DNA from: JBBQWZ01 sp038210135
GTDB lineage: Bacteria > Acidobacteriota > Terriglobia > Bryobacterales > Bryobacteraceae
DNA: 64,000 nucleotides
Assembly: GCA_038210135.1 (NCBI GenBank)
Contig: JBBQWZ010000016.1
Span: 43,668 to 107,667 of the forward strand
Direction of reading: 5' to 3'
Under the pieces are notes generated by a model that saw only the letters and a list, made by a program, of their open reading frames with translations, did no database searches and had not been told where the DNA came from. The number at the start of each line of letters is the position of its first letter. The stretch's first letter is position 1. The position numbers and the translations under genes were made by a program. Below, piece after piece: positions 26,649 to 35,263 of the stretch.

Positions 26649-28064
26649 TTGCCGTCTGATTTCTTTCGCCGCGCCGCGCCGTTTGTGGCTCTCGCCGCGC
26701 TTTCGTTCTTCTATCTGTATCAGCTGAACGGCGTCGGAATTCTCTCGACGGACGAGCCGCGCTATGCCGCGATCGGCCGGGCGATGGCGGAATCCGGCGA
26801 CTGGATTACGCCACGGCTTTGGGGCGAACTCTGGTTCGAGAAGTCGCCGCTTCTCTATTGGATGACGGCGATCGCGACCCGCTTGGGCGTAGCTGGCGAA
26901 GCGGCCGGCCGCGGTCCAGTGGCACTGGCGTCGATCGGATTTCTGGCCTTCCTGTGGCGCTGGATGCGGAGGCAATTTGGCGAGTCCGCCGCGTGGTTCA
27001 CGTGCATCCTGCTCTCGACGTCGGCTGGTTGGATTTCCTATAGCTTTGTCGCCGTAACCGACCTGCCGATGTCGGTCGCATTGGCGATCGCCGTCTTGTT
27101 AACGGTGCAACCGGAACAGAAACGCTTTACGCCGCTATGGGCCGGAGCTTGGCTCGGCCTCGCGTTGCTTGCCAAGGGCCTGGTCCCGCTGGTCTTATTT
27201 GCACCTCTGTTCTGGATCGCCCGTCACCGGATTCTCGACCTCGCATTCGGCTGCGTCGCGGTCGCGGCACCCTGGTACGTCGCCTGTTATGCCGCCAATG
27301 GACAGCCGTTTCTCACCGACTTTATCTGGAAGCATCACGTTCTCCGCTTCTTCAGCGACACTTTGCAGCACGGTCAACCATTTTGGTTTTATATTCCTGT
27401 GCTACTGGCGGGATTGTTTCCGTGGACGCCCGCCCTGTTTGCGCTAGGGCGAACTGTATGGGATGACGAACGCTTGCGCATGCTGGTGATTTGGATCACG
27501 TTCTCTGTGCTGTTTTTTACGGTTGCTAAGAACAAATTGCCGGGTTATGTTCTACCAGTTTTACCGGGAATGGCGGTTGTCGTTGGGGTCGCTCTGGCGC
27601 GCGCAAAAAATGTGGCGGGGATCCTTTCGGCGTGCGCGGCTCTGCTACTCCTGCTTCCTGTAATCGCGATTACACTGCCGGAGGCGCTGCAGTCCGGCTT
27701 GACGAAAGCTCGTTTAGACTGGTCGGCCATCGTAGGAATGCCGCTTGTGGTGGTGGGAGTGGTTGCTTTGAGCACAGCCGGGCTTGCGTCCCTCGGACGC
27801 CGCGAATGGGCAGCCGCTCTTATCGGATTGGCAGTGGCGGCTGGAGTTACGCGGCTCAAGGTCCAGGTGTTTCCGATCCTCGATGAAAAGGTGTCGGTGC
27901 GGCAGGAATTCGAACGGCTCCACGTGCCGGCGAATCAGGTCTGTGCGGGCGAAATTCATCGCGCCCGGCTGTATGGGTTTTCGTACTATTTCCACGCGGC
28001 GATTCCCGAGTGCGACGACCAGCCACGGCCTGTGGTGCTATCGAATGAACCTGTGCGCAAGTAG
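26649..28064 (+). CDS. ArnT-like glycosyltransferase, GT83 type
   Basis: 471 residues. The early segment ILSTDEPRYAAIGRAMAESG is the first periplasmic loop of the ArnT/PMT-like family, where the Asp-Glu pair is catalytic, followed by GDWITPRLWGELWFEKSPLL and about eleven helices. Such enzymes move a sugar from undecaprenyl phosphate onto lipid A or another acceptor in the periplasm. The later YFYIPVLL and NKLPGYVLPVLPGMAVV segments also fit. There is no ATG or GTG in frame before the first helix; the start is TTG at 26649 with TATACT about ten bases before it, so the transcript may have a very short leader. The stop is abutted directly by a palindromic repeat. Confidence 0.88.
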   Translation: MPSDFFRRAAPFVALAALSFFYLYQLNGVGILSTDEPRYAAIGRAMAESGDWITPRLWGELWFEKSPLLYWMTAIATRLGVAGEAAGRGPVALASIGFLAFLWRWMRRQFGESAAWFTCILLSTSAGWISYSFVAVTDLPMSVALAIAVLLTVQPEQKRFTPLWAGAWLGLALLAKGLVPLVLFAPLFWIARHRILDLAFGCVAVAAPWYVACYAANGQPFLTDFIWKHHVLRFFSDTLQHGQPFWFYIPVLLAGLFPWTPALFALGRTVWDDERLRMLVIWITFSVLFFTVAKNKLPGYVLPVLPGMAVVVGVALARAKNVAGILSACAALLLLLPVIAITLPEALQSGLTKARLDWSAIVGMPLVVVGVVALSTAGLASLGRREWAAALIGLAVAAGVTRLKVQVFPILDEKVSVRQEFERLHVPANQVCAGEIHRARLYGFSYYFHAAIPECDDQPRPVVLSNEPVRK

Positions 28065-28169
28065 GTGGCATAGGCCTCCGGCCTGTGATTTTCGATAAAA
28101 TTTTATGGCTGGCGCTGCTTTCGAAGGTGGGATAGTTTGTCATGAGCACAGGCCGGAGGCCTATGCCAC
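28065..28169. repeat. Inverted doublet of the REP-like repeat
   Basis: Forward copy at 28065-28087, beginning on the base after the ArnT-like gene stop, and inverted copy at 28147-28169. Each has a GTG lead, stem arms GCATAGGCC / GGCCTGTGC and loop TCC. The pair lies between two convergent genes, ahead of the Clp terminator, and resembles a REPIN arrangement. Confidence 0.9.
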
Positions 28170-28170
28170 C

Positions 28171-28200
28171 AAAAAAGGGCCGGACATTGCTGTCCGGCCC
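28171..28200 (-). terminator. Terminator of the Clp-type ATPase gene
   Basis: GGGCCGGACA pairs perfectly with TGTCCGGCCC (28177-28186 with 28191-28200), loop TTGC. Read on the minus strand it ends in six T residues. Confidence 0.92.
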
Positions 28201-28222
28201 GCTCTCATTGCTTTCGATCGCA

Positions 28223-29395
28223 TTACTTACGGTTGCGCGCGCTCTGCGTTTTCGCAGGTTCGGCGGCAACTGCCACCGCCGCAAAGGCAGGAATGCTGAC
28301 CGTCGTATCCACCATCCGGGCCATCTCTTGAATCGGCAGATCTTCGGCTTCTTTGAGGAAGCTCATCTGCTCGTTCGTCGAGTCGTAATCGACCCGGATC
28401 CAGTCTCCGCCGCGGACCTGTTCGGTCGCGATCAGATTGGACATCGGATGCACCAGCAGGCGTTCGATCGCCCGTTTCAGGTGCCGCGCGCCGTACTTCG
28501 TATCGGTGCCTTCCTTCAGCAAATATTCTTTGCTGGAGTCTGACATCGTGAACACGAAGCTCTTGTCGGCGGACGTATTGAAGATCCGCTGTTGCACCAT
28601 GTTGAGCTCGATATCGAGGATCTTGCGAAGCTGCTCAACGCCCAGCGGACGGAAGACCACGATCTTGTCGAGCCGGTTCATGAACTCCGGCGTGAACTTG
28701 CGGCGTGCCGCTTCGACGCCGGTCCGGGCTACTTTGCCGTCCAGCTTTTCATCGCGGTAACCATTTTCGGCCGCGAGTTTCATTTCGGAAGCGCCAAATC
28801 CTATTTTGGGAGCGAGCAGGGCATTCATTTCCGTGGCGCCGAGGTTCGACGTCATGAAGATCAACGCTTTTGAGAAATCAACCTTACGGTTGTCTCCCAA
28901 GGTCAGCGTGGCCTTGTCCAGGATGCCCAGCAGAAGATTCCACAGGGAATCGCTGGCTTTTTCAATTTCGTCGAACAGAATGAAGCTGATCTTCATGGTG
29001 TCGGTGTGATGCTGATTGATCACTTCCTGGCTGAGCAACGGGTGTGTTTCCCGATGGCCAAGATAGCCTGGAGGCGAGCCGATCAGCTTGGCGATCTCAT
29101 GGCTGTGCTGGAATTCGGCGCAGTCGATCTTAACCACGGCGCGTGGATTCTTCAGCAGGCTTTCCGCAGTCGCTTCTACGATGCGCGTCTTGCCCGAGCC
29201 GGTCGGACCGAGGAACAAAAAGTTCCCGATCGGACGGCCTGGCGTGGACATGCCCGTCAGGTTCATCTGGTAAATATTAACGATCTGCTGGATGGCCTCG
29301 TCCTGGCCGACAATCAACTTCCGGAGATTGTTCTCGAGCGAGACGGCCTCGCGGCCGGTCTTGTTGGGATCCAGGGGAATGTGAACTCTAGTCAT
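28223..29395 (-). CDS. Single-ring Clp/Hsp100-type AAA+ ATPase
   Basis: 390 residues, one AAA+ module resembling the second ATPase domain of ClpA/ClpB. Walker A is LFLGPTGSGKTRIVEA, Walker B is ISFILFDEIEKA, sensor 1 is IFMTSNLG and the arginine finger lies in FTPEFMNRLDKIVVF; the D2-small domain follows, with sensor 2 in KYGARHLKRAIER. ClpA/ClpB normally carry an N-domain and two ATPase domains, and ClpX has a zinc domain; neither is present. The protein lacks an obvious ClpP-docking loop by eye. A stand-alone unfoldase is inferred. Start ATG at 29395, AAGGGG 12 bases upstream; the frame is open to 29500. Confidence 0.85.
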   Translation of the reverse strand: MTRVHIPLDPNKTGREAVSLENNLRKLIVGQDEAIQQIVNIYQMNLTGMSTPGRPIGNFLFLGPTGSGKTRIVEATAESLLKNPRAVVKIDCAEFQHSHEIAKLIGSPPGYLGHRETHPLLSQEVINQHHTDTMKISFILFDEIEKASDSLWNLLLGILDKATLTLGDNRKVDFSKALIFMTSNLGATEMNALLAPKIGFGASEMKLAAENGYRDEKLDGKVARTGVEAARRKFTPEFMNRLDKIVVFRPLGVEQLRKILDIELNMVQQRIFNTSADKSFVFTMSDSSKEYLLKEGTDTKYGARHLKRAIERLLVHPMSNLIATEQVRGGDWIRVDYDSTNEQMSFLKEAEDLPIQEMARMVDTTVSIPAFAAVAVAAEPAKTQSARNRK

Positions 29396-29513
29396 GGCTC
29401 TATACCCCTTTGCGTCTGACGCTTTCGTCGAACCTTTCTGAGCGGTAGCCTTTATCAAATCGCCACCCCTCCACATATCCCTTGGCACGCCGTATGCCAT
29501 ACCGTTTTGCCGC

Positions 29514-30251
29514 CTATTTCTGTGCCGGCCTGCTCGGTCGAACTTCCACGCGGCTCACCAAGGTCCGCGCCGGCATTCTCACGAGCATCAGCACGATCTC
29601 TGCAATATCTTCGGGCTGGATCTTCCAGTCCGCTTTCGTGCCGCCCGCCGCAAATTCCGTCGCGACGCTGCCTGGCATGATATAGCTCACCTTCACGTTT
29701 TCGTTACGATGGTCCAACATCATCGCTTCGCTCATTCCATTGAGTCCGAACTTCGATGCGTTGTACACCGCTCCTCCCGCGAAGGCATTCTTTCCTGCCA
29801 AGCTACTCATATTGATGATGTAGCCTCCCCCGCGGGTTCTGAACCTGAACAAGGATTCACGTGAACAAAAGTACACTCCCGTCAGATTCGTCTCGATTAC
29901 GTTGCGCCAATCTTCGGGGCTCAGGTCCGCAATCGTCTTAAACCGGCCGATGCCGGCGTTATTCACCAGGATGTCCAAGCCACCGGGGACACCATCCGCC
30001 CACTGGACTCCATCCAGCCAGCGGAATAAGCCCGTAACACTGTCGCTGTCTTTAACATCGGCAACTTTCCCGGCGACTTTACCGGGGAAATCCGCCCCCA
30101 ATTCCTTCACGGCCTTTTCGACGCCTTCTTTGGTGGTTCCCGTCACCACTACATTGGCACCGGCGCCGGCGAGCGCCACAGCGACTGCTCTACCTATTCC
30201 GCGCGTTCCGCCGGTAATCAGCGCAGTCTTGCCCGACAAAAAGTTGTCCAT
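29514..30251 (-). CDS. Short-chain dehydrogenase/reductase
   Basis: 245 residues, classical SDR length. The nucleotide site TGGTRGIGRA is at residues 14-23, NNAG is present in ILVNNAGIGRF, and the catalytic Ser-Tyr-Lys set appears as NMSSLAG followed by YNASKFG. An NAD(P)-dependent alcohol/ketone reductase is certain by fold; the substrate is not. The C-terminal end shows QPEDIAEIVLMLVRMPA, typical of FabG-like members. It is divergent from the cytochrome assembly gene at 30361, with a 109-base spacer. Confidence 0.93.
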   Translation of the reverse strand: MDNFLSGKTALITGGTRGIGRAVAVALAGAGANVVVTGTTKEGVEKAVKELGADFPGKVAGKVADVKDSDSVTGLFRWLDGVQWADGVPGGLDILVNNAGIGRFKTIADLSPEDWRNVIETNLTGVYFCSRESLFRFRTRGGGYIINMSSLAGKNAFAGGAVYNASKFGLNGMSEAMMLDHRNENVKVSYIMPGSVATEFAAGGTKADWKIQPEDIAEIVLMLVRMPARTLVSRVEVRPSRPAQK

Positions 30252-30360
30252 AGTCCTTAGATGATCTCGCAGGCCCGCCCAGATCGCTCTTTTCCCCTTC
30301 CCCGCAAGTCAAACGTACTAAGCTACAAGAGGAGAGTTGGATTGGTTCTCCTCGCCCTAC

Positions 30361-31176
30361 ATGCTCGAAACGAGTGTCCTTTGGCTTCGTGTCGCCACGT
30401 TCCTGTACGCAATCGGACTGCTCCATGCGCTCATCGTGGCGCTGCGGCGGAATAGCTCTCTATTCCCCGCTGCGATCTTCGCCTTCCGGATCGCCGTCGT
30501 TCTTCATGCCGTCTCACTGGTCGAACTGGGCCTATTGACCGGCCACATCCCGGCCGATAACGTCTATGAATCGTTATCTTTGTGCGCGTTCCTGATCGCC
30601 ATTGCGTTCCTCATCGTGCAACAGCGTTACGGACTTTCAAGCGCCGGAGTCGCCATCTTCCCGCTGGTCTTCCTGATGTCGCAGGTCGGAGCCATGGAAA
30701 TCCCGGTCGCCGGCTGGTCCGATCTGCGCGTACGCCAATCCTGGCTGCTGGTGCACGTTTTGCTGATCCTCACCGGCTACGCCGCGCTTCTCGTCACCGC
30801 GGTCGGATCCATTCTGTATTTGCTGCAGGAGCGCCGGCTGAAAGCCAAGATATCGAGTTCGGCGCTCGACCGGCTGCCGCCACTCGCCACGCTCGATAAC
30901 CTGATTACCCGCGCCATGGGGTTGGGCTTCGTCTTCATTACCCTGGGCGTGATCGCCGGAAGCACCTGGGCGTTCATCGAATCCGGTACGCGCTGGTTTG
31001 GCGAAGCGAAAATTGTTCTCTCGCTGATCACCTGGGCGCTGTGCCTTGCCATGATTTATCTCCGCACCTCCGCTGGTTGGCGCGGACGACGGGCCGCGAT
31101 GATGGCCCTCACTGTCCTGGGATGCAACCTGCTGACGTGGATCGCTCACGTGGGCATGCAGCCGACGCTGAAGTAA
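30361..31176 (+). CDS. hemX: CcsA/HemX-like cytochrome c assembly membrane protein
   Basis: 271 residues, eight predicted helices. It belongs to the family of haem-handling membrane proteins: the WxWD-like loop is lost, but helix order and His positions match the HemX type, which is usually found directly before hemA. Its stop is 5 bases before hemA, so they share a transcript. HemX proteins modulate the amount of glutamyl-tRNA reductase in some bacteria. An AGGAG site precedes a TTG at 30337 by only two bases; the ATG at 30361 lacks a clear site, so the start is uncertain. Confidence 0.8.
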   Translation: MLETSVLWLRVATFLYAIGLLHALIVALRRNSSLFPAAIFAFRIAVVLHAVSLVELGLLTGHIPADNVYESLSLCAFLIAIAFLIVQQRYGLSSAGVAIFPLVFLMSQVGAMEIPVAGWSDLRVRQSWLLVHVLLILTGYAALLVTAVGSILYLLQERRLKAKISSSALDRLPPLATLDNLITRAMGLGFVFITLGVIAGSTWAFIESGTRWFGEAKIVLSLITWALCLAMIYLRTSAGWRGRRAAMMALTVLGCNLLTWIAHVGMQPTLK

Positions 31177-31181
31177 GTCCG

Positions 31182-32438
31182 ATGAAGATTCACATCACAG
31201 GACTCAGCCACAAGACAGCGCCGGTCGAAGTGCGGGAACGTCTTGCATTCGGTGAGCATGTTTTGCCGAAAGCCCTTACTTCTTTGTGCGAAATGCCGGG
31301 AGTTCGCGAAGGCATGATCCTCTCCACCTGCAATCGCGTCGAAATCGCGGTCGCCATGGACGACAACGATCATCATCTGCTAACCGAGAATTTATTCGCC
31401 GACGTCAGCCACGTGGAGCGCGACTGGATTCGCCCTTTCGTCTACAGTCTTGATGAGCGGGAGGCGATTCGCCACCTGTTCCGCGTCGCCGCCAGTCTCG
31501 ATTCGATGATCGTCGGCGAACCGCAGATTCTTGGCCAGCTCAAGAACGCCTATGCGGTCGCCAAAGCCCACGGCAGCCTCAGCGGCTTTCTTGAACTGCT
31601 TTGCACGCGCGCTTTCCACGTCGCGAAACGGATTCGTACCGAGACCGAAATCGGCGAGAGCGCGGTGTCGGTCAGCTATGCCGCCGTTGAACTGGCGCGC
31701 GAAATCTTCGGTTCTCTCGAAGGCCGCAAAGTGCTGGTCGTCGGAGCGGGCAAGATGGCGGAATCCGCGATTCGGCATCTGCAGCGCGCCGGTGTTTCGC
31801 AGACCTTGGTCACGAACCGCACGCGCGAACGCGCAGAGAAACTCGCGAGCGCTTACACCGGCACCGTAATTCCGTACGAGGACTTCATCGTCCGGCTTCC
31901 GGAAGTCGATATCGTCATCGCCTCGAGCGGCGCTCCGCATTTCATCCTGACGCGAGACCAGATGCGCAAGGTGATGAGCGCGCGCCGCAACAAGCCAATC
32001 TTCCTGGTCGATATCGCGGTGCCGCGCAACATCGAGCCCGAAGCCAACAAAGTCGATGGCGTGTTCGTGTACGACATCGACGATCTACAAAAAGTCGTCG
32101 ATCAGAATCTCGCCGGCCGATTGAACGTAGCCGTCGAAGCGGAACGCATTATCGAAGAAGAAGTCGATCGGACGCTGGTCCGCTTGAAGACGCGCGAAGT
32201 GACTCCGGCGATCGTCGGCGTGCAGGAGCAACTTGAACACTGGCGGCTGGCGGAAATCGAAAAGGTCAGAGGAAGACTCAGCGATTTGACTCCGCAGCAG
32301 ATGGAAGCCGTCGAAGCCCTGACGCGCGGACTCATCAACAAAGTCGCGCACGGGCCGATCAGCGAGTTAAGGAAATCCGCCGAGCAGGGAGGCGGAGACG
32401 TGGTCCTGCTGGTCCGGCGTTTGTTCCGGTTGGACTAG
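31182..32438 (+). CDS. hemA: Glutamyl-tRNA reductase
   Basis: 418 residues. It reduces glutamyl-tRNA to glutamate-1-semialdehyde, the first committed step of haem synthesis in the C5 pathway. GLSHKTAPVEVRERLAF is the N-terminal substrate-binding signature, and the nucleophile is Cys50 in LSTCNRVEI. The NADPH domain is present (VLVVGAGKMAESAIRHL), followed by the dimerisation helix with EAVEALTRGLINKV. It is the head of hemA-vapB-vapC-hemC-hemD. hemB and hemL are not in the window. Confidence 0.97.
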   Translation: MKIHITGLSHKTAPVEVRERLAFGEHVLPKALTSLCEMPGVREGMILSTCNRVEIAVAMDDNDHHLLTENLFADVSHVERDWIRPFVYSLDEREAIRHLFRVAASLDSMIVGEPQILGQLKNAYAVAKAHGSLSGFLELLCTRAFHVAKRIRTETEIGESAVSVSYAAVELAREIFGSLEGRKVLVVGAGKMAESAIRHLQRAGVSQTLVTNRTRERAEKLASAYTGTVIPYEDFIVRLPEVDIVIASSGAPHFILTRDQMRKVMSARRNKPIFLVDIAVPRNIEPEANKVDGVFVYDIDDLQKVVDQNLAGRLNVAVEAERIIEEEVDRTLVRLKTREVTPAIVGVQEQLEHWRLAEIEKVRGRLSDLTPQQMEAVEALTRGLINKVAHGPISELRKSAEQGGGDVVLLVRRLFRLD

Positions 32439-32464
32439 GTTGCTGTAACCTGAAAGAGACGACG

Positions 32465-32734
32465 ATGGCGTTGAGCATTCAAAATCCGGAGACGGAACGG
32501 CTTGCGCGCGAGCTTTCGCGCCTAACCGGCGAGCCCGTGGCTGCCGCCGTGGATGCCGCTGTGCGGGAACGCCTAAGCCGCGTAGCGCAGGACAAGCTTG
32601 CGAAGCGTGTCAACGACCCCAGGCTCGCGGCGGAGCTCAACGAGATCGTAGAGCGTTCTCGCTCGTTTCCTGACGTGGATACTCGCAGGGCCGATGAAAT
32701 CCTTGGCTATAACGAGTTTGGTCGCTTCGACTAA
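32465..32734 (+). CDS. vapB: VapB-type antitoxin (Rv0623/PSK family)
   Basis: 89 residues. The start MALSIQNPETERLARELSRL and then AAVDAAVRERL match the PSK-type transcription factor antitoxin family, which pairs with PIN toxins. The N-terminal part should bind operator DNA and the C-terminal tail should block the toxin active site. Its stop shares one base with the toxin start (TAATG). It lies 26 bases after hemA with AAAGAGA upstream, and an AGGTT/AACCT mini-hairpin lies in the spacer. Toxin, antitoxin and haem genes appear to be in one transcript. Confidence 0.88.
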   Translation: MALSIQNPETERLARELSRLTGEPVAAAVDAAVRERLSRVAQDKLAKRVNDPRLAAELNEIVERSRSFPDVDTRRADEILGYNEFGRFD

Positions 32735-33135
32735 TGGTCATCGACAGCTCCGCGGTCCTCGCGATTTTGTTCGATGAGCCGGAGAGGTTCGAATTTAGCC
32801 GTCTTGTCGAGGCCGATTCGATTCGCCTGATTTCCGCGATCACCTACGTGGAGGCGGCGGTGGTTTGGGATTGCCGAAAAGTGGTGGGTGCGCGACCGCT
32901 CCTCGACCAATGGCTTCGAGCTGCCGCATTCGACATTGTGCCTGTGGATGTTGAGCAGGCGGAGATTGCGCGCTCGGCGTACGCTTTGTATGGAAAGGGA
33001 CTTCACGCCGCTGGTTTGAACCTCGGCGACTGCTTCTCCTATGCGTTGGCCAAGCAAAGTGGGCAGCCTCTTCTTTATAAGGGAAATGATTTCACACAGA
33101 CGGATGTCCGTCCTGCGGTACCGTTGAAAGGATAA
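32734..33135 (+). CDS. vapC: VapC-type PIN-domain toxin
   Basis: 133 residues, PIN ribonuclease fold. The four acidic positions are visible: Asp4 (MVIDSSAVLAIL), Glu40 (ITYVEAAVV), Asp99 (LNLGDCFSYALAKQ) and Asp119 (KGNDF). The toxin should therefore be catalytically competent; family members cleave tRNA or rRNA and stop growth. Its TAA shares one base with the hemC ATG, so ribosomes finishing vapC can start hemC. The AAAGGA ribosome site for hemC lies inside the end of vapC. Codon use looks like that of the flanking hem genes. Confidence 0.92.
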   Translation: MVIDSSAVLAILFDEPERFEFSRLVEADSIRLISAITYVEAAVVWDCRKVVGARPLLDQWLRAAAFDIVPVDVEQAEIARSAYALYGKGLHAAGLNLGDCFSYALAKQSGQPLLYKGNDFTQTDVRPAVPLKG

Positions 33136-34043
33136 TGCCGTTGATCGTCATTGGCTCTAGAGGTTCGCAACTCGCTCTGTGGCAGTCCCGCTGGGTCGCA
33201 GCCCGCTTGGGTGAGCTTGGCCACGAGACTCGGATCGAGATCATTAAGACCACCGGCGACAAGGTGCTCGATGTCGCACTGTCGAAAGCCGGCGGCAAAG
33301 GCCTGTTCACCAAGGAAATCGAAGATGCGCTGCTCGACGGCAGTGTCGATATTGCAGTCCACAGTCTGAAAGACGTGCCGACCGAACAGCCCGACGGATT
33401 GATTCTTGCCGCGATGCCGGAACGCCAGGACGTGCGCGACGCCATTGTCGGCAAGCCGCTTGCGGCACTCGCCGCCGGAGCCCGCGTGGGAACCAGTTCG
33501 CTCCGCCGCGCCGCGCAACTGCGCGCGCTGCGCCCCGACGTCGAAATTCTCGACATCCGCGGCAACGTGGACACGCGCCTTCGCAAGCTGGACGAAGGCC
33601 AATACGACGCCATTCTGCTGGCAGCCGCCGGGCTTCGGCGCCTGGGTTGGCAGGATCGCATTGCCGAATTGATTCCCGTCGAATTCATGTGTCCTGCCGC
33701 CGGGCAGGGTTCGCTCGCCATCGAAGTGAAAGAGGATAATACGCACGCTCGCGGTCCGATCGAAATGCTGAATCATGCGCCCACCCGCGCCGCCGTCACG
33801 GCGGAACGCGCTCTACTTTCTTCGATGGGCGGAGGTTGCCAAGTGCCCATCGGCGCGCACGCCGTGGTCGATGGACCGAACCTTCACCTGCGCGCCCTCA
33901 TCGCATCGCAGGACGGCACGAAGCTGATCCGCGGCGAGCGCTCCGGCGCGACAGCGGATGCCGAGGCGATCGGCCGCGCGCTCGGCGATCAGCTTATGAA
34001 AAGCGGCGCTGCGGAAATTCTCTTGAGCGTCTACGGCGCATGA
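33135..34043 (+). CDS. hemC: Hydroxymethylbilane synthase
   Basis: 302 residues, full length. Joins four porphobilinogens into hydroxymethylbilane. It opens with LIVIGSRGSQLALWQS and continues with GDKVLDVALSKAGGKGLFTK and AVHSLKDVPTE, which includes the catalytic Asp region. The cysteine that carries the dipyrromethane cofactor is at residue 235 (GGGCQVPIGAHA). The start overlaps the toxin stop by one base and the stop overlaps hemD by four (ATGA), so vapC-hemC-hemD is a coupled string. Confidence 0.97.
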   Translation: MPLIVIGSRGSQLALWQSRWVAARLGELGHETRIEIIKTTGDKVLDVALSKAGGKGLFTKEIEDALLDGSVDIAVHSLKDVPTEQPDGLILAAMPERQDVRDAIVGKPLAALAAGARVGTSSLRRAAQLRALRPDVEILDIRGNVDTRLRKLDEGQYDAILLAAAGLRRLGWQDRIAELIPVEFMCPAAGQGSLAIEVKEDNTHARGPIEMLNHAPTRAAVTAERALLSSMGGGCQVPIGAHAVVDGPNLHLRALIASQDGTKLIRGERSGATADAEAIGRALGDQLMKSGAAEILLSVYGA

Positions 34044-34810
34044 AGCCCCTCGACGGCCTGCGCATCGTAGTCACCCGCGACATCCGAGGGTCCGCGGAAC
34101 TCGCTACCGAAATTCAAAAACAGGGCGCCGAAGCGGTCGTCGTCCCGCTCATTGAATTGCTGCCGCCGGAGGACCCCGCTCCCATCGCCGACATCGTGTC
34201 GGAGCTCGAAACCTACGACTGGATCCTGTTCACCTCTGCCAACGCCGTGCGCTTTTTCTTCGAAGCCGGCGCGGCCGTCCCACGCAAGCCGAAGCTTTGC
34301 GCCATCGGACCCGCCACGAAAGCCGCCATCGTTTCCCGCGGAGCTTCCGTCGCGTTGATGCCCGCCGAATATACCGCCGAAGGCGTGGTGGCGGCCTTCG
34401 AGAAATTCGACCTGCTCGGCAAGAATATTCTGCTTCCCCGCGCCGCCGTCGCCCGCGATCTGGTACCCGAGGCGCTCGCGGAATTAGGTGCGCAAGTCGA
34501 GATCGTAGAGGTGTACCGGAACGTCGTGCCAAAAGGCGCTGAGGCCAATCTCAAAAAAGCGCTCAGCAACAAACCGGATTGGATTACTTTCGCGAGCTCG
34601 TCGGCGGTGAAAAATCTTCTCGCGTGCGTGCCGAAGACCGCGCTTGCGGGAATTCGCGTCGTGTCGATCGGGCCCGCCACGTCGAGCGTCCTCGCGATGC
34701 ATGGAATCGCAGTCGATGCCGAAGCGAAAGAACACACCATACCCGGCTTGGTCGCCGCGATCGCTGCCTACACTTCGACTTCGACTTCAGCGCCGTCGAT
34801 CAGCGAATAA
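34040..34810 (+). CDS. hemD: Uroporphyrinogen-III synthase
   Basis: 256 residues. It closes hydroxymethylbilane into uroporphyrinogen III, the branch point to haem, sirohaem and cobalamin. HemD sequences vary strongly, but the start GLRIVVTRDIRGSAELATEI, the mid segment WILFTSANAVRFFFEAG and the later ITFASSSAVKNLL with VVSIGPATSSVL are the usual landmarks. The start overlaps the hemC stop. The 3' end overlaps, antisense, the last 43 bases of the riboflavin kinase gene. Confidence 0.93.
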   Translation: MKPLDGLRIVVTRDIRGSAELATEIQKQGAEAVVVPLIELLPPEDPAPIADIVSELETYDWILFTSANAVRFFFEAGAAVPRKPKLCAIGPATKAAIVSRGASVALMPAEYTAEGVVAAFEKFDLLGKNILLPRAAVARDLVPEALAELGAQVEIVEVYRNVVPKGAEANLKKALSNKPDWITFASSSAVKNLLACVPKTALAGIRVVSIGPATSSVLAMHGIAVDAEAKEHTIPGLVAAIAAYTSTSTSAPSISE

Positions 34811-35163
34811 GCGTCGCGCAGTTTGACATCGGCCGCGATCTCGAGAATCGTCTGCTCATGCGGACCCAGACCGGCGTCATTCTTGTCGGTGCGCAGAATG
34901 AAAGCGTCCCGTCCAAACACGCGGCACGGAATCAAGCTCACCGATACGCGCCCGCCGTATTCTTCCTTCTCGATGCGAATCGCTTTTTGCCTGGGCACCT
35001 GCCACGGCTCCGCCAATTGAAGATTCAGTGTTCCTGGGAACAATCGCATGCCCGCCTTTTGGGCATACAGATCGCCGAGTAACGTCATCCAATACGAGAA
35101 ATTGCCGCGGCCCGAAACCACCTTGCCGTGAAGACACTGCGAGTGTTGCCCGGACACTGGCAT
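34768..35163 (-). CDS. ribK: CTP-dependent riboflavin kinase (archaeal type, DUF120)
   Basis: 131 residues from the ATG at 35163; the longer frame would cross the divergent Rrf2 promoter. GKVVSGRGNFSYWM, then GMRLFPGTLNLQL, and the ending LRDAYSLIDGAEVEVEV match the small beta-barrel riboflavin kinase of archaea (CTP-dependent, family RibK). Bacteria normally use the unrelated bifunctional RibF, so a gene taken from archaea, or a role other than FMN synthesis, is possible. The enzyme converts riboflavin and CTP to FMN and CDP. Its 3' end overlaps hemD by 43 bases on the opposite strand. Confidence 0.82.
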   Translation of the reverse strand: MPVSGQHSQCLHGKVVSGRGNFSYWMTLLGDLYAQKAGMRLFPGTLNLQLAEPWQVPRQKAIRIEKEEYGGRVSVSLIPCRVFGRDAFILRTDKNDAGLGPHEQTILEIAADVKLRDAYSLIDGAEVEVEV

Positions 35164-35263
35164 GGATGGAGCATAGCAAACGCCTGACGTCCTTGCGGAA
35201 CCTCCAGAGACCAATCGCCGCGCGCCCGATCTCTGCGCAGCTACAATAGATTTCGCAAGCAAC

